A stretch of DNA of 64,000 bases from Deinococcus ficus (GTDB lineage Bacteria; Deinococcota; Deinococci; Deinococcales; Deinococcaceae), in assembly GCF_003444775.1 (NCBI RefSeq), contig NZ_CP021082.1, positions 434,001-498,000 of the forward strand. The letters are read 5' to 3'. Shown here one piece after another: positions 44,376 to 53,291 of the stretch (positions are counted from its first letter, which is position 1; each line of letters opens with the position of its first letter). A model generated the notes under the pieces. That model searched no databases. It was given only the letters and a program-made list of their open reading frames with translations, and was not told the DNA's origin. The position numbers and the translations under genes were made by a program.

Positions 44376-44879
44376 TCAGTTCCCAGAGGAAAGGTCACGG
44401 ATGAGGCCGTTCATCTCGGCAATCTCTCGCTTCTGTGTTTCGATGATGCCGTCCGCCAGAGCGCGAACGCGCGGATCACTCAACTGGGCCCGCTCGCTGG
44501 TCAGGATGGCGATGGAATGGTGAGGAGTCATCGCCCGCATCCACGCCACGTCCCCCACCAATGCCTGTGAGCGGACCAGTCCGAGCCCGGTCAAAAACAC
44601 CACGGCACTCCCGACCAGAATGGCGGTGTTCTTCGCGCGGTCCTGATACATGTTCCGCATGAACAGCCACATGATCACGGCCATGGCTGCCGAGGACATC
44701 ATCGTCATGTACACGCGGGTCCAACTGAACTGCACATGGTCGATCTGGTAGGTGTTGAAGTACATCACCACGTACATCACCAGGGCGGACGCGAGGATCA
44801 TCGCGACGAAGCGCCGGTAAGGGGTATGGGGTGATGAGGCCTTGGTCTCGTGCGTGGGGGAACCGTCGGAGGGTGTCAT
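44376..44879 (-). CDS. Membrane protein with C-terminal DUF305-like region
   Basis: 167 residues from the ATG at 44879. Three TMs are visible (FVAMILASALVMYVVMYF; YMTMMSSAAMAVIMWLFM; NTAILVGSAVVFLTGLGLV). The C-terminus carries WMRAMTPHHSIAILTSERAQ and IETQKREIAEMNGLI, half of a DUF305 domain. DUF305 proteins are linked to metal, often copper, handling and occur near copper genes, as here. Confidence 0.75.
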   Translation of the reverse strand: MTPSDGSPTHETKASSPHTPYRRFVAMILASALVMYVVMYFNTYQIDHVQFSWTRVYMTMMSSAAMAVIMWLFMRNMYQDRAKNTAILVGSAVVFLTGLGLVRSQALVGDVAWMRAMTPHHSIAILTSERAQLSDPRVRALADGIIETQKREIAEMNGLIRDLSSGN

Positions 44880-45245
44880 GCACAATATTGAACTTTCCCC
44901 TCTTTATCCCGATGAACTGGTTCTTTCGTGTTTGTTCGCAGGGCCACCTGCGTGCAGGGAGGTGTCTGGAACCGGATCGTCCCCGCCTTCCGCTCAGGCA
45001 CGAGAACCACGCGCCTCCCGCGACCCAGGTGGCCCGTCGCGGCTGGCTGTGGCTCCTTCCCTTCACCCTCGCCACCCCCCTGATCTCCGCGCTCGCCCCG
45101 GCACCCTGAAGGAGGGCGGCGTGGACGGCCTGAACTCCCGGGTCCCAGTGCGTGCACCCTCCGCCTGAATTCCACGGCTCTCCGTCGTCCACGCCCCCTG
45201 GCTCGCAGGGGCGCGGACGACGGGTTCACCACGGCGGTCGTTTGT
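44880..45245. other. Intergenic region
   Basis: 366 bp. A short rightward open frame from 44912 ends in a hydrophobic stretch (WLWLLPFTLATPLISALAP) but has no ribosome site or family likeness, and I do not call it. The right part before 45246 shows no hairpin with a T-run. Confidence 0.4.
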
Positions 45246-45896
45246 TCAGTGCGCTTTGAGCCAGCCCTGGAAGTCCTGCATCTCACCCGCCTGCGCCGTC
45301 ACGATGCGCCTGGCGAGGTCCAGGACGAACGCGTCCTGCGTGCGTTGCAGGGCCAGGTTGGCTTTCTCGTTGGCGGCCGCGTGATGCGGGATCATCCCTT
45401 CCAGGAAGGTGCGCTCCGGCGTGCTGGACGCGCGGATCATGTCCGGCATGTCCATCATGCGGTTCATCTGCATCATGCGCGTCATCATCTGGTTCGGGCC
45501 ACCGTACGCGCGCAGCCGGGCCTGCATCTCGGCGATCTCACGGGCCTGGTCCGCGATGATCTGCGTCGCCCAGGCGCGCACCTGGGTGTCCTGCGTGCGT
45601 TCCAGGACGGCGCGGCTGCTGTCGATTGCCCCCTGGTGGTGCGGAATCATCATGGACATGAACGCACGCTCGAAAGACCTCCCGCTCAGCCGGGCGAGGT
45701 CGTTCATCATCGGCATCATCATGGCGCGCATGTCCAGTTGCATCTGCAGGCCCATCCGCGACAGGCCCGGCACGGAAGCCGACGGCGTCATGGGCTGGGT
45801 CATGTGCGTCATGCCGGGCATGCCCGTGCCCCCCATCCCGCCAGCCTGGGCGGGTCCCAGGGAGAGCAGGGCCGCGGTGAGCAGCGCGCGCCTCAT
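45246..45896 (-). CDS. Secreted DUF305 protein
   Basis: 216 residues with a signal peptide (MRRALLTAALLSLGPAQAGG) and a Met-rich region (GMGGTGMPGMTHMTQPM). Two DUF305 repeats carry FMSMMIPHHQGAIDSSRAVL and FLEGMIPHHAAANEKANLAL, with a Met-rich spacer (QMMTRMMQMNRMMDMPDM). Met and His clusters suit periplasmic copper binding. The ATG overlaps the stop of the Csp-type gene (ATGA), so both are expressed from the copper-box promoter at 46381-46412. Confidence 0.85.
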   Translation of the reverse strand: MRRALLTAALLSLGPAQAGGMGGTGMPGMTHMTQPMTPSASVPGLSRMGLQMQLDMRAMMMPMMNDLARLSGRSFERAFMSMMIPHHQGAIDSSRAVLERTQDTQVRAWATQIIADQAREIAEMQARLRAYGGPNQMMTRMMQMNRMMDMPDMIRASSTPERTFLEGMIPHHAAANEKANLALQRTQDAFVLDLARRIVTAQAGEMQDFQGWLKAH

Positions 45897-46309
45897 GCGC
45901 TCACGCTTGCGAGCAGGGCCTGACACGCCTGCTCGCAGCGGCGGCAGCTTTCTGCACACACCGCGCAGTGCGCCATGTCCATCTCCTGCGCGTGCCGCTC
46001 ACATTCCTCGGCGCAGGCCTGACAGGCGCGCAGGCAGGCGGCGAGCTGGGCGCGCATGACCTGCGCGTCCCCCTGGCCGGTCGCGGCGAGGACCTGCATC
46101 GTTGCCCGGCACACAGCCGCGCACTGCGTGTTGAGGGTGATGCAGTGCGTGAGGTGGTGCAGGTGCTCGCCTTCGTTCAGGCACGCGTCGGCGCACAGGG
46201 CGCAGGTCGCCTCGCATTCCAGGCAGGCCTGCAGGCAGGCGGCGAGCTGGTCCACGGTGGCGGGGTTGGTCTGCGGGTGGGTGCGGAGCATGCGGGTGAG
46301 GGTGTCCAT
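45893..46309 (-). CDS. Four-helix-bundle copper storage protein (Csp-like)
   Basis: 138 residues with 17 Cys spaced along helices (LAACLQACLECEATCALCADAC; HCITLNTQCAAVCRA; LAACLRACQACAEECERHAQ; AHCAVCAESCRRCEQAC), the hallmark of Csp/DUF326 proteins that store many Cu(I) ions inside a four-helix bundle. No signal peptide, so cytosolic (Csp3-like). GGAGG lies 4 nt before the ATG. Expressed from a copper-box promoter with a ~65-nt leader. Confidence 0.9.
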   Translation of the reverse strand: MDTLTRMLRTHPQTNPATVDQLAACLQACLECEATCALCADACLNEGEHLHHLTHCITLNTQCAAVCRATMQVLAATGQGDAQVMRAQLAACLRACQACAEECERHAQEMDMAHCAVCAESCRRCEQACQALLASVSA

Positions 46310-46334
46310 GGGGCCTCCAGGGTGGGGAAGGTGC

Positions 46335-46353
46335 CGTGACCACCGTGGTCACG
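46335..46353. promoter_or_regulatory. 19-bp perfect palindrome in the csp leader
   Basis: CGTGACCACCGTGGTCACG, two 9-bp arms around one base, lies between the copper-box promoter and the Csp gene. A 1-nt centre cannot form a tight RNA loop without opening pairs, so a dimeric repressor site is plausible. Confidence 0.5.
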
Positions 46354-46380
46354 TGGCACTCCCGGCAAAGAGAGACCTTC

Positions 46381-46412
46381 ACCCTGACGGGCGCATGTTC
46401 AGCTTCTGTAAA
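46381..46412 (-). promoter_or_regulatory. Copper-box promoter D (csp-DUF305 operon)
   Basis: On the minus strand TTTACAGAAGCTGAACA (46396-46412), 9 bp, then a CAGGGT -10 (46381-46386). Same layout as the boxes at 55599, 59988, 60658 and 63764. Confidence 0.72.
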
Positions 46413-46790
46413 GCGCGCAGCGCCTGAAGGAACGCTGAAGGGCGCTCCTGAGCCGGCGCAGCGGGCGAAGAGATGGGCGGTCAGGGCGAGCGTCAGCAGG
46501 GGAGACAGGTCATGCGCGCTCCTCGCTGCGGGGAAGGAGGACGCCCCCAGACGGGAGGACCAGCACCCGGTCGATGGGGGCGCTATCCAGGTACACGACC
46601 TCGAGCAACCGGCCGTTCACCACGGTCTGGGAGGTCACCATCGGGAATTCCCTGGGCGCTTCGAGGACGGACGACGATTCCAGCCACTGAATGACCGGGT
46701 CACTGCCATGGCACCGCTGAAGGTGCGCTCCATGTGGCGGCCACTTGCATTCCCCGTGGTGGACGGGCAATCCTGAAGTAGGAGGCCGCC
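46413..46790. other. Region upstream of the csp operon, no firm gene
   Basis: 378 bp. A leftward frame 46510-46641 could encode 43 residues (MVTSQTVVNGRLLEVVYLDS...) with AGGGAA upstream, but this is weak. Near 46433-46450 CTGAAGG is repeated (CTGAAGGAACGCTGAAGG). Confidence 0.35.
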
Positions 46791-46979
46791 ATGACCCACT
46801 TGCTCCGCGACCTGCTCACCGACCCTGAACTCCTCCAGCACACCCTGGAACCCCGGCCCACCGTCGAACGCGAAACGCAGGAATGGTGCCCGGAGTGCGA
46901 GCAGTACGTCCCGGAGCTGATCTACGGCTTCTGCCTGCCCTGCCTTGAGGGGCGGGATCCGGAAGACGCACCCGCCTGA
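46791..46979 (+). CDS. Small zinc-ribbon-like protein
   Basis: 62 residues with AGGAGG 5 nt before the ATG. CPECEQYVPELIYGFCLPCLEG gives CxxC...CxxC, a likely Zn site. It sits at the left edge of the plasmid-like segment, just before the truncated HSP90-like gene. Function unknown. Confidence 0.6.
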   Translation: MTHLLRDLLTDPELLQHTLEPRPTVERETQEWCPECEQYVPELIYGFCLPCLEGRDPEDAPA

Positions 46980-47034
46980 ACTAAGAAGCCGTCGGCGCCC
47001 AGTTCCTTGCACGCTGCCGCTGGTGCTGGAGGAG

Positions 47035-48315
47035 GTGAGGCGCCTGTCCGACCTCGTGCACTGCAGCACGGTGCCCGTGATCATCAACGGCCGGGACGTC
47101 ACCACGCACCCCGACACCGTCCGCACGTGGACGCACGTCACGGACGAGGCATGGATTCAGGCCAAGGAGCACGGGCCCCTGAAGGTCTACAACATGGGCA
47201 CGCTCGTCGCCGAACTCAGCTCGTACCGCGCGGGCTGCTCGGGGGTCGTGGTGACGAAACCCGGGCACGCCCTGGCACTCAACATGGCCCGGAACGACAT
47301 CCTGGACGCCGAGGACGGCCTGCGGCGCCGCCTGAAGCGACTCCTCAAGGAAATCGGGCAGGAACGCACCCGGTCCGCCACGCGCCTCAGCGAGTCCGAC
47401 CTGCGGCGCTTCACGGCCGACGTCGCCACCCTGAACGCCGACTTCGAGCAGTACCAGAAACTCCGGCTGTTCACCGACGCCGCCGGGAAGAACCTGCCCA
47501 TCGGCAGGCTCATCACCAGCCTGCAGGAGACCGGGGTGCTGACCCTGCACAGCGCCGAGCACGCCAGCCTCAGCCGCCGGGCCATGGACAACCGCCTGGC
47601 AACGGTGCTGGACGTCCGCACGCTCGAACGCTGGAACGTCGATTCACTCGACGAACTCGTGGGGGTCCTGACGCGGTACAGCGAGCACGCCTGGAACTTC
47701 CGCGTGAGTGGCGCCTACGGGCACGCCCAGGCGCTCAAGGCGGCGCGCGTCGAACCGGACCTGACGAAGGCCGTGCCGCAGTTGCGCGGGTTCTACGCCC
47801 TTAGCCCCGAGGTGAAGGGGTACCCGCGGGCGGTGATGGTGGGCCTGCGCGAGATCGGCCGGGACGTGCAGATGACCGCCTGGCGGTACCGCAAGGAGCA
47901 GGACGGCCCGGCGCCGGGCCTGGGGCGGCCGTTTACGGAGCGGCGCGTGAAGGCCGGGCAGAGTGACCTGGCGGACGTGTGGACGGACGGGGAGAAGAAC
48001 GTCGTGGTGCACGAGTCGCGCCTGGAGGGCGTGAAGACCGTCCGGGACGTGGAGCGGCTGGTGCTGGACGTGCTGCAGGTGGTCCTGCCCGGGGGGAGCA
48101 CGATGGTGGGCGCGCCGGACGACACGGCCGCCGAGACTCTCGTGCGGTTCCTGGAGGCGGAGCCGCGCGTGACGGAGTGGACGCTGCGGGTCGTGCGGGC
48201 CCTGGTGGGCGAGGCGCAGCGCCTGAACGTCAAGGTCCCGCACCGCCTGCTGCACCTGCTGGGCACCGCGGAAGGCGTCGAGGATCAGGCGGAACGGGTC
48301 GCGGTCGTCAACTAA
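47035..48315 (+). pseudogene. HSP90-like ATPase, N-terminal ATPase domain missing
   Basis: The frame is open from before 46981 but has no good start; a GTG at 47035 has its GGAGG directly adjacent. The visible chain matches the middle/C-terminal region of HSP90-like ATPases of mobile elements: VPVIINGRDVTTHP, PLKVYNMGTLVAEL, GVVVTKPGHALALNMARNDIL. The GHKL ATP-binding part that should precede it (N and G boxes) is absent between 46979 and 47035. It is therefore probably a deletion remnant of a PRTRC-type or conjugative module. Confidence 0.5.
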
Positions 48316-48317
48316 AG

Positions 48318-48351
48318 ATGAGGGGGAAGGGGCTCGCCCCTTCCCCCTCAT
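48318..48351. terminator. 15-bp hairpin, bidirectional terminator
   Basis: ATGAGGGGGAAGGGG / CCCCTTCCCCCTCAT with a CTCG loop between convergent genes ending at 48315 and 48376. Confidence 0.72.
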
Positions 48352-48375
48352 GTCGTTGACCTCTGGTCCGGTCGT

Positions 48376-49077
48376 TCACGAGTCAGGCACAGGGCTGGGG
48401 CGCACCCATCCCCGGAGACGCAGCTCCATGGAAGAGGGTTGCTCGACCGTCCGGAGCTCTGTGACGTTCAGGGCCCCGGTTTCCACCTGTACGGCCAGGG
48501 CGCGGAGGGCCTCGGCCACCTCCGCCCGCTCACTGGCGGTGATGGCCGAGGCCCACCCGCGCACCGTGACCTGCCCGCGTGCGCGCATCAGGTCCTCCAG
48601 TTCAGGCAGGAACTCCCCGAGGATCACGGCACTGTACCCGCGCACCCCGTCCATACAGTTCGCCCAGTCGCGAAGAACGGCCAGGCCTTCGTCGTTCTCG
48701 TAGTCGACGATGCCGGTCGGCAGGCTGTACCGGCGCAACTGGGCCAGCAGCCGGCCCTGCAGTTCGTCGAGCATTGCCAGACCGCCAGGCTCGTCGTCCG
48801 CCGAGTCGCGTTCATTCTGAAGGTCCAGCAGCAGGGCCACGGAGAGCACGGCTTCATCTGAGGTACGCGTGGTCTGCTCCCCGATCCGGCCGATCAGGTG
48901 GTAGCCCATGCGAATCATCCACCCCAGGTACTGCCGACCGGTCTGCCGGTCACGTTCGACGGGGTCGTCAAGTTCCACGCCACTCGGACTGCCGTAGGTG
49001 AGGTGCACGTACTCCGGCCAGACGCGGTGGGGTGGCGGTTCAGGTGGCTCGAACGACAGGTTCGTGCGGGTGATCAT
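48376..49077 (-). CDS. Hypothetical soluble protein
   Basis: 233 residues, acidic, without signal peptide or TM. Features are VWPEYVHLTYGSPSGVELDD, a helical centre and ITASERAEVAEALRALAVQV near the end. A leaderless promoter, TAGTGT (49084-49089) 6 nt before the ATG, supports the start. No family recognised; it lies inside the PRTRC segment on the opposite strand. Confidence 0.6.
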   Translation of the reverse strand: MITRTNLSFEPPEPPPHRVWPEYVHLTYGSPSGVELDDPVERDRQTGRQYLGWMIRMGYHLIGRIGEQTTRTSDEAVLSVALLLDLQNERDSADDEPGGLAMLDELQGRLLAQLRRYSLPTGIVDYENDEGLAVLRDWANCMDGVRGYSAVILGEFLPELEDLMRARGQVTVRGWASAITASERAEVAEALRALAVQVETGALNVTELRTVEQPSSMELRLRGWVRPSPVPDS

Positions 49078-49194
49078 CCCTGAACACTAGGGCATCGCCC
49101 GGGCACGCGGCGCCACACTTCGCTCTGCCTGAGCAGCTGGACGACGGGCCTTGACGCGCCAGGGATGAGGTCCTCAGCTCCGGGCTCTTTCCCT

Positions 49195-49222
49195 CCCCCC
49201 GCGAGAGTCGCGGGGGGCTTTT
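49195..49222 (+). terminator. Rho-independent terminator-like hairpin just before a start codon
   Basis: CCCCCCGCGA / TCGCGGGGGG with a 3-nt loop, then CTTTT. The T-run ends 6 nt before the ATG of PRTRC protein B at 49229. No rightward gene lies between 48315 and here, so the hairpin is in the leader and could attenuate the downstream genes. Confidence 0.7.
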
Positions 49223-49228
49223 GCCGTC

Positions 49229-49930
49229 ATGCACTTCGATCTCGGACTTCCGCCGGCCGTGCACGCCCACACGGCCCTGATCCTCTACACCGACCCCACC
49301 GGCACCGAAGGCCTCGTCATGGAACACGCCCTGCGCGAAGAGCACGGTCACCCAGTCATGGCTGAGGGCCGCAACGTCTCCCAGGGCACCATCGACGCGA
49401 TCCTCCGCCTCAACGCCCTCCAGACCCTCACGTTCATCCCCGACGGCGTTGTCGCCGTGGGCACCAATGCGCTGGCCTGGGTCAGTCCCCCCCGTGAGCG
49501 GCGTCTGCTGTTCCAGGGTGCCATGGACGCGGCCGTCGCGGAACTCGACGGGCAGGTGTTCCCGCAGCCCCGGCTGCTGTTCATCGCCCGGGGCGCGTCC
49601 CTGTTCATCTACGCCCTCACCGGGGACGGGCGGCCCGGGCCGGACACCCCGCTGAGCCTGGCGCCGTATTACAACGTGTTCGCCAGCAACCTGGTGTGCA
49701 ACGGCAGCATGCAGCGCCCCAAGCGGCTGGACGTCGACTCCATTCCCGAGTGGGAGGACGCGTTCTTCTACTCGAACTTCGTCAAACCCGCCGATCAGCG
49801 CAAACGCCACGCCTTCCCGGGCACCGTGCGGGAACTGTGGGACGCCGCGAAGGCCGCGGGGCAGTTCCGGGACGAGTGGCTGGTCCCGGCCGGCACGACC
49901 CTGAAGGTGGCGCTTGGGGGCGGGCAATGA
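49229..49930 (+). CDS. PRTRC system protein B (E2-like)
   Basis: 233 residues. Matches the pattern of PRTRC protein B: THTALILYTDPTG-like opening, RNVSQGTIDAILRLN, LTFIPDGVVAVGTNALAWVSPP, RRLLFQ, a central hydrophobic strand set, FASNLVCNGSMQRP and WEDAFFYSNF. PRTRC (ParB-related, ThiF-related cassette) is a conserved plasmid or chromosomal gene set of unknown function with ubiquitin-like chemistry hints. Its stop overlaps the ThiF ATG (ATGA). Confidence 0.82.
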   Translation: MHFDLGLPPAVHAHTALILYTDPTGTEGLVMEHALREEHGHPVMAEGRNVSQGTIDAILRLNALQTLTFIPDGVVAVGTNALAWVSPPRERRLLFQGAMDAAVAELDGQVFPQPRLLFIARGASLFIYALTGDGRPGPDTPLSLAPYYNVFASNLVCNGSMQRPKRLDVDSIPEWEDAFFYSNFVKPADQRKRHAFPGTVRELWDAAKAAGQFRDEWLVPAGTTLKVALGGGQ

Positions 49931-50745
49931 CCCGCAGGAAGGAGAAGGCTCCGGAGAGCGCACTTCCCTCCCGTGAGCACGTGCTGCCCGCCGACTACCT
50001 GACCCGGGGTCCGCTGCGGGTCGCCCTGGTCGGGGTGGGGGGCACGGGGAGTGAGGTCATGACCGGCCTCACCCACCTGCACCTGGCCCTGCGCGCCCTG
50101 GACTACCCAGGCCTGCAGGTGGTCGCGTTCGACGACGACACCGTCAGCCCCGCCAACCTCGTCCGGCAGCGGTACCACCCCGCCGACCTGGGGCGGAACA
50201 AGGCTGAGGTGCTCGTCACCCGCGTGAACCTCGCCTGCAACCTCGCGTGGACAGCCATCCCACAGAAGTTCAGCGGGGACCGCGCCCGGCAGCCGTGGGA
50301 CCTGGTGATCAGCTGCGTCGACTCCCGCGCCGCCCGCAGGAGCCTGCACGCCGCGGCGTTCGGGAAGGGCCTGTACACGTGGCGGTACTGGCTGGACTGC
50401 GGGAACGACCTCACCACCGGGCAGGTCGTGCTCGGCACGCCACGGCAGGCCGGGAAGGAGTTGAAGCGGGCCTTGCCGTGCGCGACGGAGCTGCACCCGG
50501 AGCTGATGGACACGGCCCTGCCGGAGGACGACACGCCCAGCTGCTCGGCGATCGAGGCGCTGAGCCGCCAGGACCTGTTCGTGGGCCGGATGGTGGCCAC
50601 GCACGCCCTGGACCTGCTGTGGCAGCTGTTCCGGCACGGGTCGGTGGCGCACCACGCCAGGTACTTCGAGTTGCGCAGCGCCGCGCTCGCCAGCCGGCCG
50701 TGCCCCAGCGCGGAACCCGCGCGCCGGAAGAGGGGGCCGGCGTGA
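49927..50745 (+). CDS. PRTRC system ThiF-family (E1-like) protein
   Basis: 272 residues. Nucleotide loop VALVGVGGTGSEVMTGL, adenylation-site Arg in NLVRQRYHPADLGRNKA, VISCVDSRAARRSL and WLDCGNDLTTGQVVLG; the C-terminal part has EDDTPSCSAIEALSRQDLFV and LLWQLFRHG, specific to PRTRC ThiF. Such E1-like enzymes adenylate a protein or peptide C-terminus. Tightly coupled to protein B. Confidence 0.87.
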   Translation: MTRRKEKAPESALPSREHVLPADYLTRGPLRVALVGVGGTGSEVMTGLTHLHLALRALDYPGLQVVAFDDDTVSPANLVRQRYHPADLGRNKAEVLVTRVNLACNLAWTAIPQKFSGDRARQPWDLVISCVDSRAARRSLHAAAFGKGLYTWRYWLDCGNDLTTGQVVLGTPRQAGKELKRALPCATELHPELMDTALPEDDTPSCSAIEALSRQDLFVGRMVATHALDLLWQLFRHGSVAHHARYFELRSAALASRPCPSAEPARRKRGPA

Positions 50746-50930
50746 TCCTGAACCGGTTGGCCCGGGAGCACTTCCCGCACCTGCCGCCCAGTGAAGGGCG
50801 GGCGGCGGTGATCCGCCTGCTGGACGCGCTGGACCGGGACACGCTCGCGGCCGCCCGGGTCGAGCGGCACCACGGCACCGGAAGGTCGCCCATCCGGGAA
50901 TCGGGCGGGGTCGCGGCGCGGTCGGGGTGA
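50742..50930 (+). CDS. Small protein after PRTRC ThiF
   Basis: 62 residues from a GTG overlapping the ThiF stop (GTGA). Helical N-terminus (ILNRLAREHFPHLPPSEGRA, VIRLLDALDRDTL). Coupled translation suggests it belongs to the cassette. No family recognised. Confidence 0.5.
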   Translation: MILNRLAREHFPHLPPSEGRAAVIRLLDALDRDTLAAARVERHHGTGRSPIRESGGVAARSG

Positions 50931-50957
50931 CCCTCACGCGGGGCGTGGCCGGGCGGC

Positions 50958-51275
50958 GTGATCAAGAATCTGCCCCTGTCCACCCCCGCCGCCCGGTACG
51001 CCGATCAGGTGCGCGCCCTGTACGGCGCGGCGGCCGCGAGTGTCACCGTGCGCCATGTGGGGTCCCGGGTGAGCCTGCTCGTGCAGGACGCCCGCGGTGA
51101 CGTGCTGAGCCCGGACGACGACGCGCCGTGGGCGGACCTGATGGCCCTGCTGGACGACACCCTGGACGCCGGCCTGGTCGGCACCCTGGACCTTGCTGGA
51201 GTCGCGGTCCCCGCGGAGGAAGCGTGGGTGCCGGCAATGTCCACAGCGGTCGCCAGCATCGCCCTGCCCTGGTGA
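50958..51275 (+). CDS. Hypothetical protein downstream of the PRTRC genes
   Basis: 105 residues, GTG start 27 bp after the previous stop. Contains VTVRHVGSRVSLLVQDARGD and an acidic centre. Probably the last gene of the PRTRC transcript. Function unknown. Confidence 0.5.
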   Translation: MIKNLPLSTPAARYADQVRALYGAAAASVTVRHVGSRVSLLVQDARGDVLSPDDDAPWADLMALLDDTLDAGLVGTLDLAGVAVPAEEAWVPAMSTAVASIALPW

Positions 51276-51443
51276 ACGACCACAGCGTGATCACAGTGAC
51301 TGAAATGAGCCGGCCCAGGACGAGGGGCCTGCGCTCTAAGTGGTGGCGGGGCGCATGTCCGCCGCCATCTGTGAGGTGGACGTGATCCAATGGGTGTGAA
51401 GCGTATCGCCCGTTCCCACTCACTCCCGCCGCCTGGAGGTCCC

Positions 51444-52088
51444 GTGCTGCCCCGCGTGCTCCCACTTCTTTCCCTCCTCGTGACCCTGTCCACGGCCTTG
51501 GCGGGCGGTGGAGGTGAGGCACCGACCGTCACCCTGAACAATCCCAGTTGCCACCCGGTGATCGGCACGGTCACCTTCCGCACGGCAACAGACCCGGCCG
51601 CCTCCCGGCGTCTCGCCCAGCTATTCGCCCAAGACCAGGCAGACCGGGCCGTTCAACCCATCGACTGGTCCAAGGTGGCTCCGGCCGACCAGGCCCGGCG
51701 CAGCGAGACGCTGCAGCTCCTCAATGGCGGGCGGCTCAGCCAGGGTGAGGACTTCTACCACGCCGCGTTCCTCTTCCAGCATGGGGACTGCCCGCAGCAC
51801 TACGAGCTGGCGAACCTGCTCGCACAACAGGCGATGCGACGCGGGTACCCGGCCGCCGGGTGGCTGTATGCCGCGACGTTCGACCGCTGGATGCTCAGTC
51901 TGGGCCGACCTCAGAAGTACGGCACGCAATACGTGACTGAACCGGAAGGCTGCGTTGTGAAGCTGGCGCCGTACGACCCGGCAACCACCGACGCGGAACG
52001 CACCCGGTACGGTGCGCCGACGCTGGCCGTGGCCCTCCGGCAGGCGGACAAACTCAGTGCACTTTGCAATGCCAGGCAATCAAATTGA
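51444..52088 (+). CDS. Secreted DUF6624-like protein
   Basis: 214 residues from a GTG preceded by TGGAGG; this start yields a signal peptide (VLPRVLPLLSLLVTLSTALA). The core DQADRAVQPIDWSKVAP, RSETLQLLNGGRLSQGEDFY, AAFLFQHGDCPQHYELANLL and WLYAATFDRWMLSLGRPQKYGTQ fits the DUF6624 pattern, whose function is unknown. An ATG at 51390 would bury the signal sequence. Confidence 0.68.
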   Translation: MLPRVLPLLSLLVTLSTALAGGGGEAPTVTLNNPSCHPVIGTVTFRTATDPAASRRLAQLFAQDQADRAVQPIDWSKVAPADQARRSETLQLLNGGRLSQGEDFYHAAFLFQHGDCPQHYELANLLAQQAMRRGYPAAGWLYAATFDRWMLSLGRPQKYGTQYVTEPEGCVVKLAPYDPATTDAERTRYGAPTLAVALRQADKLSALCNARQSN

Positions 52089-52113
52089 CCCTGACTTCGA
52101 GGGAGATTGACGA

Positions 52114-52314
52114 TTGGGACCGGGGCTGAGGGTGATTCTGGCATCCCTGCTCGGCCTGGCCAGCCTCTGGCGGGCCTGGAGACTCGCGTCGTCAGCGGCC
52201 GCGAACTTCCAGGCGGACAACCCGGCCCCCGGCTGGCGAGACAGTGTCCTCGCCCTGGGTCAGCTGAGCATCGCGGGTGGAGTCCTCTGGAATGCAGTGC
52301 GGAACAGGCCATGA
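52114..52314 (+). CDS. Small membrane protein, TTG start
   Basis: 66 residues from a TTG with GAGGGAGA upstream. One or two hydrophobic stretches (LRVILASLLGLASLWRAW; SVLALGQLSIAGGVLWNAV). It lies between two secreted-protein genes. Plausible but unproven. Confidence 0.4.
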   Translation: MGPGLRVILASLLGLASLWRAWRLASSAAANFQADNPAPGWRDSVLALGQLSIAGGVLWNAVRNRP

Positions 52315-52787
52315 GCACCTCCCAGCGAAACGTGCAGGACGTCAAGGGGGTGACATGAGACCCTCGTACTTGTGGATGGCGGTGCTCGTCCTCGTGGCTG
52401 TCCTCGGGCTGGCAGACGTCACCCGATCGTCTCCGCAGCGGGAGAACGACGAGACGAAGGCCACGGTCGACACGTTCCTGAACAGCGTCATCGCCAACGA
52501 TCTGAACGCCCTCGCACAGGCCACAGGCACCGCCTCCACCAACGCCCTTCAGGAAACCTGGGGGGCGGCGACCGCTGGAAACATCAGGCAACGCACCGCG
52601 GCCAAAGCGAACCGCCCAGAGGATTACCGCTGGGAAATTCTGCCCCGGCCAGAGAACCGCGTGCACCTCGATCTGTGGATGAAAAACCACGAGGCGATCG
52701 CCGCAAAAGCCAACGAGTTCATGGGCTTCATCTTCGATGAGGACGGCACCCTCCTGACCCCGGAAGACCAGATACCACTTAGAGTGC

Positions 52788-53291
52788 CTAACAAAACCGT
52801 TGGTGCTGCTTGAACGTGATGAGGCAGCAGGCCAACTGCGTGAACGCCAGGTGGATGTCCGCCCGCACCTCGTACCGCACCCGAAGCCGACGGAAGCGGC
52901 TGAACCATGCCAGTGTCCGCTCCACCACCCAGCGGTGCCGTCCCAACCGCTCACTCGACTCTCGACCCCGGCGTGCAATTCGCACTTTGATCCCACGTTT
53001 GTGGCATGCCCGGCGGCACCGGGGAATGTCGTACGCCTTGTCCGCATGAAGCCTCTCTGGGCGGGTGCGAGGATGCCCACGCCGCCCATTGTGGATGGGC
53101 GGCACCGCGTCCAGCAGCGCTTCGAACAGCATGCTGTCATGCCGATTCGCTGGCGAGATCAGCACCGCCAGCGGCGTCCCGCGGCCATCGACGATCACAT
53201 GACGTTTGCTGCCTGGCCGGCCGCGATCCGTGGGGTTCGGGCCGGTCTGGGCCCCCCCCGGGCGGCGGGGATGCTCGTGCTGTCCACACAC
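52788..53291 (-). CDS. IS5-family transposase, OrfB frame
   Basis: Carries the rest of the DDE core: TGPNPTDRGRPGSKRHVIVD, HADKAYD (second Asp region) and VERTLAWFSRFRRLRVRYE (Glu region). The stop lies within the left inverted repeat. Expressed as an OrfA-B fusion by frameshifting; no independent start is expected. Confidence 0.88.
   Translation of the reverse strand: MCGQHEHPRRPGGAQTGPNPTDRGRPGSKRHVIVDGRGTPLAVLISPANRHDSMLFEALLDAVPPIHNGRRGHPRTRPERLHADKAYDIPRCRRACHKRGIKVRIARRGRESSERLGRHRWVVERTLAWFSRFRRLRVRYEVRADIHLAFTQLACCLITFKQHQRFC

Noticed and set aside
44082..44570. Rightward 162-codon frame in the gap before the membrane DUF305 gene
   Set aside because: No start signal or family, and its second half is antisense to the DUF305 coding region.
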